Shown: piece after piece, positions 54,967-64,000 of the stretch
How the letters are laid out: every line of letters starts with the position of its first letter
Position numbering within the stretch: the stretch's first letter is position 1
NCBI GenBank assembly: GCA_033065855.1
Contig: JAVXUO010001421.1
Span: 48,750 to 112,749, forward strand
Length of the DNA: 64,000 nucleotides
From: Escallonia rubra
Lineage: Eukaryota > Streptophyta > Magnoliopsida > Escalloniales > Escalloniaceae
Direction: 5' to 3'
The notes under the pieces: generated by a model
What the model was told of the DNA's origin: nothing
What the model saw: the letters and a program-made list of their open reading frames with translations, nothing else
The model's database searches: none
Translations under genes and position numbers: made by a program

Positions 54967-55959
54967 TTAACCTACTTTAACATGAAAAACCAATCGAGGA
55001 TTATTCAATCGACGAGCATCAATTTCATAGCTGAATTAAATCTATCAAATTATGTTAAAGTGATGCTAAAAAAATAGATCTACGGTGAGTTGTAGCTAAA
55101 ATGACTACCACAAAAATCTCAACTACGCACATCATCATTTCACCACCCAAATAGCCACCTATACTGTTGAACGTCACTCACATATTACAAATAACACCCC
55201 AAAAATCTCAAACCAATCACTGAATGAAACCTAACCCTAGTGCAAATCCAATCACTCGATCGACACGTGTCCGACGTCTACCGACATGTGTTCGACACCT
55301 CTAGACACGTGTCCGACGCCTACCGACAAGTGTCCGAATTTGCGTCCTTTGTCATTAAAAGGGATATTAGAGACACTTCTAAACCTTTTAGCGACAAAGG
55401 GCCAAATCTAGCCATCACTACCTCCTAATTAGCGAGAACTTTTGCTGCCCCCTTAAATATAAACTAGTGCAATGCTCCAGCGAGTAAAAGCTTCTAACCC
55501 CCCCCATAAACTAGTGTTATGCTCCAACGGGTAAAAGCTTTTAATCTGGTTCGTTTCAAACGATCAAGGCTACAAACTAGTTGGACCGGCTACATGAACA
55601 TGTTGGTCTACATATTTCAATTCGTCATCTGATCTTTTTCGGCAAGTTCCTGAAAATCAAGTACTTTCTCATTACTTGTCTCCAGGTTATGTTATCTTGG
55701 TTTATAGCGACCTTGGCCTACCCCCATCAACTTGGCACAAGTCACCCCTGTTGGATGTGCATAGCCCATCTATGACAATGTGCTCCCTCAATCAGGCTGA
55801 ACACATCGCCATGTGACTCTACTGTGTGCTCGCTCTTCCATGTGCTTGAAAAATAGTGAAACGCATATGTTGATTCTTGGTTTGGGGTCGGTTTCATATT
55901 CACTATAAGATAGTGACTTACTTTTGTTCTCGTGGTGAGTCTATTTTCCCCCATTAAGG

Positions 55960-56480
55960 TCGATGTTATTGTCAATGAGGTATAGAATTTGTTTCCACTC
56001 CATACCTCACAGCAATCACACCCGGCACGTCATAAGCTACACCCATTTCCTTCAATTCACTCACTCACTAAACTCACACAGACAAGCACTCATTACACCC
56101 ACATACACTCAAAATAGCTGCACAAATACACACACTCATGCACACTGTTTGCACACCCATACACACATGCTGCAGTCCCTAAGACATACACCTCCGGCCC
56201 TTATTACAGCCTGTAAAACACACACCATAACCCCCCCCCCCCCCCCCGCGCCACAGCCCTTAAAACACATGCCAAAACCACTGTTCCAGCACATTACACA
56301 CCACACACAACACCACTGCTGCTACTGCCACACACACTCACTTAAACACACACCCTGTACACTCCTAAAACACACACACAAACACTCAATACACACCATT
56401 TTTCCCTCAATTCCATCAGCAATTAAACAACCTAATTCCATCAGTTACAAAATCAATTCCATCAGCAATTAAACATAATT
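55960..56480. repeat. CA-rich low-complexity tract inside the CACTA element
   Basis: ACACACAC-rich sequence with a C-run at about 56230-56249. A 169-codon frame here encodes only His/Thr-rich low complexity. Confidence 0.6.
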
Positions 56481-57107
56481 GAAATTATAAGACACATATC
56501 ATAATTCCATAAACAAATTAGGGCAAGTTCCAATTAGGGCAAATTGACATAAATCAGAACTGAAGAAAATTAGGGCAAATGGCGCTTAAACATGCATTAA
56601 AGCAAATTAGGGCAAATGGACATACAGAGAGGTGGTGCGGCGGCGAAAGTGTTGGTGGCGCGGTGGCAATGAAGGGCCTTGGTGGAGCGTCAGTGGAGGG
56701 AATTGGTGGCGCAGCGTTGGTGGCACGCGGATATGAAGGGGCATGATGTCGGGGGAAGGGGGCGGTGATGTCACCGGAGGTGGGTCGTCGGAGAGGGAGA
56801 ACACTAATATCGCCGGTGAGTGGGTGAGAGTGAGAGACAGAGAGAAACGGGGAGAGTGAAAAAAAGACGAAAGTGTTTTATGTAAGGACTTTTAGCGACG
56901 GAATGACACCGTCACTAAAAGCCCGTCGACAAAAGATATATTTAATGACGGAATTTTTAGCGACGGTAACTTTCTGTCGCTTATAATGTTTTAACGACGG
57001 ACATTTTACAAACGGGTTTATCCGTCGTTGAAAGACATTTTAGCGACAGAATTCCTTCTGTCGCTAAAAAAAATCCGTCGCAAAATCCTAATTTTCTTGT
57101 AGTGATA

Positions 57108-57750
57108 TATGCACAATAGTTTAAAGCCTATAGAAAACTCTGTTATATGCAAGTTGTTTTCTTTAATCAAATTTGACGGAGAAGATGTAGTTGTTATAGC
57201 ATGGTTTAATTTTAACATGAATGAATGTACGTTTTGATATGATTTGTTTAGTAACAATGTTCAGAGAGTAATGCAACAGTAGTTCAAGAGTGATTTTATA
57301 GTATTTTTGAAGGATTTTTTTTTTTTTGTTCTTTGGAAAAATATCAAAATAACCCTTAACTCCAACAAAAGCATTTATTCTAAAAGGTATTTTAAGAAAG
57401 AAGCTTGATAGCCTATGAAAAGGAAAAAAAATACCCTTATTTTTTAATAACACTTTGATCCAAATTTTTTTTTTTTTTTAGATTTTTTCTTTGTTCTTTA
57501 TAAACGTCAAAACAGTCCTTAACTCTAATAAAGGCATATGAGAAGTCAAAAACACCTTTGTAATTAACAAACACTCTAATTCAAATAAGGGTACTTTATG
57601 AAGAGAAAAATTTATAATAAGGGTATTTTAAGGAAATTAAAGAAGCTTAATAACATATGAGAAGTAAAAAATATCATTAATGTATAATAACACTCTAATC
57701 CAAAAAGGGCATTTCGAAGAAGAAAAAGATTAGTCATTTAACCCCATCCC
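57108..57750. other. AT-rich intergenic stretch, no gene seen
   Basis: It contains phrases such as AAAAAGGGCATTT and TAACACTCTAATCC that echo the array at 51874-53440. Confidence 0.45.
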
Positions 57751-57751
57751 T

Positions 57752-57801
<50 letters not shown>

Positions 57802-57822
57802 TAGACACACACACACACAGAG
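57752..57822. repeat. (TA)n(CA)n microsatellite
   Basis: A pure TA run followed by CA and GA repeats. No transposon tip is attached to it. Confidence 0.85.
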
Positions 57823-58847
57823 AGATTAGTGTCCTTACTGTTTTAGAACCGGTGCCTCCGTTCAAAAAAAAAAAAGAAAAGAAAAGAAAAACTGGATTTG
57901 TCCGTTATTACTTCTTGGTAAATTTGTCCACTGAAAAGAAAAACTGTTTTACTTGTGAGAGTGTAATAGATGTCAACTCTGATTTATCCAAACACAAGTA
58001 GTGCTTACATATATAGTGCAATTTCTGTCCACTCTTTGCACAACCATAGATATAAATTTTGTTGCAAATTATCTCCGGCCGCCCTACTTGATGTCTGCCA
58101 CTATTTTCCCACGTCAAGTTCTATTTGTACTTCTAAAGGGCGATCCCACCTAATAACTTCTTTCCGTCCAGTTGCATGTTTGTAAAATTTAAATTAGCCG
58201 TCTAGTTGCATGTATCTAAAATTTAAATTATCGGGTGATTTCGGATCACTTAATTCAACCATTTAAATAATCAGTTACAATATAAATTGATCCCCTGATT
58301 TTGTTTAGCATCTCCTTTTGTTGCATCAATCGTTTAATTTAGCGATATTAAATGGTCAAAACCAATTACTTAAAATCATATGTTTAGTGGTAGACATGAC
58401 CGAGACAAGTTTGCATGGTCTGCTTAACAAGTACAGAAGAGAGAAAATAAAAAAGCACGTCCACAAACCATATCAGCGTTTTTCAAAGCGATGGAAGCAT
58501 GAGGACGTCAATCACGTCTATACGACAAAAAAGGGTCGATCTGAACATTCCAAACGCCACTATAGTTGACCTTTGACAGCCTTGTCATCTTTCTCGAATT
58601 ATGGAGTTGGCCAGTGGAGCAGAAACACAACAAAAAGATAAAGATTGGGCAAATGTGCCTGGACAGATGTCTCAAAAATGTGACTGGGTTGGTTAAAAGC
58701 TGCGTATGGCTCAACTTCGAAGGTTATTCTGCTAGACTAGATGGGTGCATGAGATGGAAGTACTTTTAACTTTTAACATTCGCTTGACAGAGGAAAAAAC
58801 ATTCTAAACACTCTTTTTAAAAAAGTTAATATATATATATATATATA
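57823..58847. other. Intergenic, no gene seen
   Basis: Short frames only (longest 83 codons at 58318-58569). None was recognised. Confidence 0.4.
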
Positions 58848-59064
58848 GGGAGCTGATCCGTTGATAGCGCTAGTAACTTACTAGCGCTGTTTGGCCGTCC
58901 GTTATATTATGTAGCGGACGATAATTTACCGTCTGCTACATAATGTAGCGGACGGTGAAAAAAATTGCTGGTGTGGCGCGCGATCTGGCCGACCATTCTC
59001 GCCCGTGGACGGCCAGATCGCGCTAGCAACTTGGGTTAAGTTGCTAGCGCTATCAACGGATCAG

Positions 59065-59069
<5 letters not shown>
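58848..59069. mobile_element. 222-bp TA-flanked foldback MITE
   Basis: It starts GGGAGCTGATCCGTTGATAG and ends TATCAACGGATCAGCTCTC. Inner inverted parts include GCGCTAGTAACTTACTAGCG and the palindromes GTCCGTTATATTATGTAGCG and GTCTGCTACATAATGTAGCG. Both sides are TA runs. Confidence 0.85.
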
Positions 59070-59095
<26 letters not shown>

Positions 59096-59469
59096 TGTGA
59101 AGTAATCTCAAAAAAACTAGCAAGACAAAAGCCAATTTATTTAGAAGTCAAAGAAGAGAACCTTCAACAAAACAAATGAAAAAAGAGCAATGTTGCATGA
59201 ATATATTTCCTTCATGATAATGGGGAGCTGACAAAAAAATGATCGTGCTGACAATTGCAGCTAAGTTATCAATGCAATCTTGTTGTCCACGTTTTGAGAC
59301 GGGCGGCCCAGATCCACTGTGTTTTTAAGTCCACCTCGTCATCCACAGCATTATGGAGCAGACGTTCGACATTATTTGGTGGACGATAATTAACCTTTTG
59401 TGCGGGCGTCGACCTCATAATGGGACGGACGACGGAGAAATTTAAAAAAAATAAAATTATTGAGATCTT

Positions 59470-59860
59470 AAACTAAGGCTCTGTTTGAAAACCATTAATT
59501 GATTTTTAGTTTTTTCTCTAATTTTGTAAACTGAAGAAAAAAAAAACGCGTTTGGCACACATTTTTCGTTTTTTTTCTCTTTAGTTTTGAAAATCAGTTT
59601 TTAAATATGGTTGTTTTTTAAAACTCCCATTTAGGAGTTTTGGGTTTTCAGTTTTATTTTGAAACCACTACCCTCCCACCGCCGCCGACCGGCCACCGCC
59701 AACGCAAACCACCACCAAAGATAAAATTCAAAATAAAAACTGGGTAATCAAACACCCATTTGTTTTTGTAAAGAATAAAAACTAAACTGGTGATTTTTGT
59801 TCTTTTGAAAACAGAAAACGAAAACTGGAAGTGATTTCAAATGCTACCTAAGTTTTCAGC
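59470..59860. mobile_element. Small inverted-repeat element
   Basis: Left TAAGGCTCTGTTTGAAAACC and the reverse complement of the right end (TAGGTAGCATTTGAAATCAC) are imperfect inverted repeats. The interior has mirrored AAAACTGA / TCAGTTTT segments. Non-coding. Confidence 0.4.
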
Positions 59861-60265
59861 GGTACCAAGAGATTAGTTCTTAAGATAATGAACTTCATCG
59901 GGATACACACATTTTGTACACAAAATCAATCGAAAATGTCACAGCCATACTTCGGACACGAAATAGCAAATTAAGCAGTTTCGGAAAAAATAATGGGCTG
60001 AAGTATACTATGGAGGTACCAAAATCAGGTTTATTCTAATAATTTGTTGGCTGTACCAATTAGCAAGCAAGTTCACAGAGCTGTAGAAAAACTCAAGGAA
60101 TGTACATGTTCTAAGGTCTTCTGTCTTAATTTAATGCTACAAGCATAGACCTTCAATATCAACAGCAGCCTTCATGATAGGCACGTCGAGGAAGAGCCAC
60201 CCACCATAGAAAAACAAAGAAACAAACAGGGAAACGGAGGAAAATGGTCTCTTGACACCTTTTAG

Positions 60266-60379
60266 GGTCCCTTATAAAAAGTCAGGAAGAATTATGGCCA
60301 CCACTATCACATAGAACTTAGCTGATCTAAGCAGCACACACCCACACCCCACAGACAAACAAGAAGAAAAGAAAAGAAA
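60266..60379 (+). promoter_or_regulatory. Core promoter and 5' UTR of the USP-like gene
   Basis: TTATAAAAAG at 60272-60281 is a good TATA box about 100 bp before the ATG. The leader is A- and C-rich. Confidence 0.55.
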
Positions 60380-61216
60380 ATGATGGTTCGCGTAAGAACG
60401 AGATTGCCCGGGTTCTGCATGAGTCGAGGAATGGCTCGCATTCGAGCTCGTTCACCCCCTCAGCAGCACAAGAAAACCTACAGTCCCATTAGAAGCGAGG
60501 TGAAGAGTGAGTTTTCTAGCAAAAACAGCATTGAAATGGATTTTATCAGCAGCGACCACCCCAAGCCTGAGTCTGAAGATGGTAAAAAAGTCATGGTTGT
60601 GGTTGATTCGAGCAAGGAAGCCATGGGTGCTCTCCAGTGGGCACTGTCTCACACTGTTCAAAATCAGGATACCATTTTTCTTCTGCACGTCACCAAGCCC
60701 CCAGAGAAAGGTAACCGGTCGTTTCTTTCTCTTTTCCCTTTCCTTCTCCGCAGCGCAATACTTTTAGCCTAATGCGCCAGAGGCACATAATTGAAACGAT
60801 AGCGTTTCAGGTTTTTTTCCTCTTTCACGGTCTACCTCTCGATCCTCCATGGATTTGGCAATTACAATGTAAAGAATTGTCATACAATACAGTTAGGCCC
60901 TTCTCAAAATGGACTTTCATAAATTCCGACAAGTAATCAAGTTCGTGTTCTGTCGATCATCTCCATTAACATGGGCTCTAGTATTTTTAAATAAACTAAG
61001 ACATCTTTGTTTTGGTCCATCCGAGGCCACTTGGTCCTAAGTTTCGCAGTGGAGGTGGCAATCTCCCCCTCCCTTAAGCTTAACCCTTTAATCCCTGGTG
61101 TAGACAGGAACGAATCTAGGTTTGACTACAACGCCAAGAAACTTTACTACGTGAAGTAACTCGGTTGTACCACAAGTTCCCTTTCTGATTTGAAGTCATC
61201 ATTTTTCCTTCGTTTA

Positions 61217-61247
<31 letters not shown>

Positions 61248-62737
61248 GTACTCCACTTGCACATCTTGTAGAAGTAGTTTAAAGTCGAGAGTGACATATT
61301 TTTATTAAGGTAGTAATTTATGAGATAAGAACGTGGAGTTCATGCCTGCAGGTCGAAATTCCAAAGGAGACGCTCATCAAAGGGCTTTTGCATTTCTTTG
61401 CTCCATGAAGAATATGTGTCAAATGAAAAGGCCTGAGGTAAGAAAATTTAGTTCTATGAATATGGCAGCAATTCATAAGTTTACATTGCCATAAGTTCAG
61501 TGATAACTACATAGTAAAATAAGGAGCCAGCTTTAACAAAAAGGATGTGTTGGTCACGCACATGGCGGATGTCTCAATCAGCTACTTGAGCTAATTGGGT
61601 TCACTGTATGTCTCTTAGTTTTGGGTTTATGGCTTAGTTACAGGATTCTCCAATGCTCCCGCCTTCGAACTCCGCTTCCCCCCCAACCTGTTCCCACCCA
61701 AAAACTCACCATGCTACTCAAGATGCCAGTAAGGAACCGCGTACCCGCTCGATCCCCCTCTCAACGGCGCTTTGTACAATACTGGGACCAAGTTAAAGCA
61801 ATACCACATTTAAGGCACAGATAAAAGTCATACAATCATACATTTGAAGGAAGATTGTCACCGACAGTCTCACTTTAGCCCATGTCTTGAAGGAAATCGG
61901 ACACCTGCCTGGTAACACTATGTGTAGATTTCTAGCATGGAACTGTACTTATTTAACCGAATCAAATGAATCATCACGCCACGTCTTCTTGTAGCAAGTC
62001 AACCTTGCAAAACTCCTAATAAATGGCATCTTACCTACCATTTCAATGCCCAACCACAGCTCACTACCAAACAAAGCAAATCGTATGACTTCTCACAATG
62101 TTACAGAGTGCTTCCTTTGAAGTCTCCTATGTTCATAACATATTACTCTCGTCTTTTTCTAATAACCAAACATATATTAACTCCTTAGATACTCTCCCTG
62201 TACTCCTCCTTAAGAACGAGACCTTAATTTTTTTATGCATAAAATTTGTTTATGGTGCAATCCTTTATACCTTCTCCCCGTCATGCTAGTGGTATTCTTT
62301 TTTTGTTTGCTGCCATGACAAGTTCTTTTCCCTTTTCAATAAAAAAATAACATAAAACAGTGTATATATGGTTCATAACCAATCTAAAGATAAAATAGGG
62401 AAGTGTAGTGTATGTGGACTAGAGTTTTCTTATGGTGCCTTGTATTAATTAGGTGCAAGTTGAGCTAGCAGTGAAGGAAAGTAAGGAAAAGGGTCCAACA
62501 GTAGTGCAAGAAGCAAAGCAGCAAAGGGTGTCATTGTTGGTCCTGGGCCAACAAAAGAGAACTATAATGTGGCGTCTGCGGAAGATGTGGAAAGGAAATA
62601 GAAGCCGCGGTAGGCCAGGGGACTATTGCATTCAGAATGCTAATTGCATGACAATTGCAGTGAGGAGAAAAAGCAGGAAGTATGGAGGGTATTTGATCAC
62701 AACCAAGCGTCACAAGGATTTTTGGCTATTGGCTTAA
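60380..62737 (+). CDS. Universal stress protein A-like protein
   Basis: Three exons, 60380-60710, 61352-61437 and 62453-62737, give 702 nt or 233 residues. Junctions are GT/AG and the frame is intact. Residues 1-70 are a basic, Ser-rich N-terminal extension. GKKVMVVVDSSKEAMGALQW begins the USP alpha/beta fold (first strand and helix). VQVELAVKESKEKGPTVVQE and VSLLVLGQQKR form the later strand and the nucleotide-loop region, and DYCIQNANCMTIAVRRKSRK the C-terminal part; the protein ends KRHKDFWLLA. This subgroup of plant USPs is small and widespread, and its exact role is not established. No clear G-2X-G-9X-G(S/T) ATP-binding motif is visible, so ATP binding is uncertain. Confidence 0.92.
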
Positions 62738-63244
62738 CTAGTAAATCATTTGACAAGTCTTTCAGTAGTTGGATTAAAGGGTGAGGGGAAGTTTGGGTAG
62801 ATATGTAATTATGTGGATCTGTAACATATTCTGGGCATATGAAAGAAACATGGAGGCCTATTTTTCAGTTTTATTTTTTGCCCATTAATTTTCTAGAACA
62901 GAATAAGAAAAGAGAGACATTTTTTGATGAAGTCGTTGCACTCAAATCTGACGCTGAGGTCCTTAGAGAGCAAGCTGCTTCTTCATTTAGAAAGGCAAGA
63001 AACCCAAACCACTGTCAGAAAATTTGCCCTTTTGCCCTTTTGCCAAATTGCACCGCGCGATCCCCACCAACCACCAGAATGAGAATTCAGATTGAAGACA
63101 GTACAGTGCGTTAGATAGTCAGGCACTGCACACCATAGATTTACATTTTTGCCATTAATCTGTCAACATGGCGAGTGGCATAACTCCAAATACACAGTGC
63201 GCTAGACTACTACCGCACTGCATATTTACGCTTTTGTCGCTGTG
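62738..63244 (+). other. 3' UTR of the USP-like gene and flank
   Basis: The first 100-150 bp are probably 3' UTR. A 91-codon frame at 62839-63114 is open but not recognised. At 63095-63235 a segment with CAGTGCG(T/C)TAGA and GCACTGCA(C/T) is loosely duplicated. Confidence 0.35.
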
Positions 63245-63262
63245 ACTGAAACAAAATCCATT

Positions 63263-63263
<1 letters not shown>

Positions 63264-63340
<77 letters not shown>

Positions 63341-63345
63341 GAGAT
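63264..63345. repeat. (CT)n(TA)n microsatellite
   Basis: About 20 CT units (63264-63304) run directly into TA units (63305-63336). Confidence 0.92.
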
Positions 63346-63730
63346 AAACCAGCGAACTAGAGAGACTAGGAGGCCACAGTACACCGCATATTACCTTCTA
63401 CCTCCTTCAAATCAACTAATATCTCCATTTTTTTATGCTAGATTTGTGACCTCTTGCATATACATGTTTTCTACTAGATTTGTGAGGTTTGTTAACATTT
63501 GTATGTGTTAATTTGTAAAGGATAGGGTAAGGGATAAAGTTTCTTAATTAGACAATTGCGAGATTTATAAAATTGGAATCTTGATGTCTTGTTAGGATCA
63601 TTGTTGGTTGCATATTGATAGGTTGGGGATTTTCCCAATCTAGTGGTATATTAGCCTGAAATCTTGATGTCTTGCGGATTTATTTTTCATATTTTCCCAA
63701 TTGCAAGATTTTATACTCTTTTTATTTTGC

Positions 63731-64000
63731 GGATTTATTGACGTATTGGACATGAGTGCGAGGTTTGTAGCCCCGGGGAGGCAAAGACGTAATGCTGAAG
63801 AAGGTACAAATTTTTACCATTATCGTGTTGATATTTTTTTAACGGTTGTTGATTTGCAAATCAGTGAGTTGAATAATCGTTTCAGTGAGGTAACCACGGA
63901 GTTGCTTATGTGTATGGCATGTTTCGATCCAAGTGATGGTTTTTCTGCTTTTAATAAGCAAAAGTTGATACGTCTTGCACAGTTTTATCCATATGACTTT
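63731..64000 (+). CDS. hAT-type transposase exon, partial at the right edge
   Basis: A frame open from 63731 (first ATG at 63752) to the window end. It reads FVAPGRQRRNAEEGTNFYHY, then LQISELNNRFSEVTTELLMC and FNKQKLIRLAQFYPYDF. This is the segment between the DUF4371 region and the C-terminal dimerisation region of plant hAT transposases annotated as zinc-finger MYM-type 1-like. The earlier exons are not seen upstream. TTTTATTTTGCGG just before could be a mutated splice acceptor, so it may be a fragment. Confidence 0.75.

Larger units (their letters stand above)
53949..57104. mobile_element. CACTA transposon, non-autonomous, with 3-bp target duplication
   Basis: It starts CACTACAAGGAATACGGCC and ends AATTTTCTTGTAGTG. 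It is flanked by ATA on both sides (53946-53948 and 57105-57107). Both ends carry dense TAGCGACGGA / TCCGTCGCTAA subterminal repeats. No transposase was seen. The interior holds a B3 gene fragment, CA-rich sequence at 56040-56400 and a purine-rich block at 56630-56870. Confidence 0.9.

Noticed and set aside
1..64000. tRNA, rRNA or CRISPR-like structures
   Set aside because: No tRNA cloverleaf, rRNA stretch or spacer-repeat array was recognised. The tandem arrays have no unique spacers.

Overview
This is a plant nuclear window, most likely from a eudicot. Genes are few and have introns, and most of the sequence is nested transposable elements. Only two host genes are supported. One is a FRUITFULL/AP1-clade MADS-box gene at 5394-16932: eight exons, a 240-residue product and an 8.7-kb first intron. 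The other is a universal-stress-protein-like gene at 60380-62737: three exons, 233 residues. The species cannot be named from the sequence.

Layout. 1-1410: 5' LTR of a Copia-like element running off the left edge. 2.1-2.34 kb: a CACTA-type terminus. 3.0-3.7 kb: a GT/CA tract. 3.7-4.5 kb: a hAT-like element. 5.4-16.9 kb: the MADS gene, with intron 1 holding two hAT-type elements, three short foldback elements in TA microsatellites, and tandem duplications. 17.8-42 kb: a decayed Tekay/Del-type Ty3/gypsy retrotransposon. A Copia-like solo LTR sits inside its coding region, and its 3' LTR is split by a 15.5-kb stack of Mutator-like (MULE) elements. 42-48.3 kb: degenerate repeats and another LTR. 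49.9-51.9 kb: two nested DNA transposons. 51.9-53.4 kb: a degenerate tandem array. 53.9-57.1 kb: a CACTA element. 58.8-59.1 kb: another TA-flanked foldback element. 63.7 kb to the right edge: a hAT transposase exon cut by the window end.

The most interesting content is the MULE family. A 12.8-kb element (26080-38853) has terminal inverted repeats of about 285 bp. It carries an intact 765-residue transposase (FAR1, MULE and SWIM domains) and a multi-exon gene joining a plant mobile domain to a ULP1 cysteine protease. It also carries two related small basic ORFs arranged head to head, a captured B3-domain gene fragment, and a 1.5-kb array of about 20 palindrome-bearing repeats. The same palindrome, roughly TCCGCTACA-N3-TGTAGCGGA, recurs in the TIRs and in smaller relatives that all end in GGGAGCTGATC-like sequence inside TA microsatellites. 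One relative (39212-41101) has 415-bp TIRs and has captured a piece of a SOUL/heme-binding gene. The CACTA element carries its own copy of a B3 fragment with the same exon layout as the one in the MULE. Two transposon superfamilies therefore hold related host-gene pieces.

Limits: all calls come from reading the sequence. Splice sites were chosen by frame continuity and GT/AG rules. Clade names for transposons rest on recognisable motifs, not on searches.
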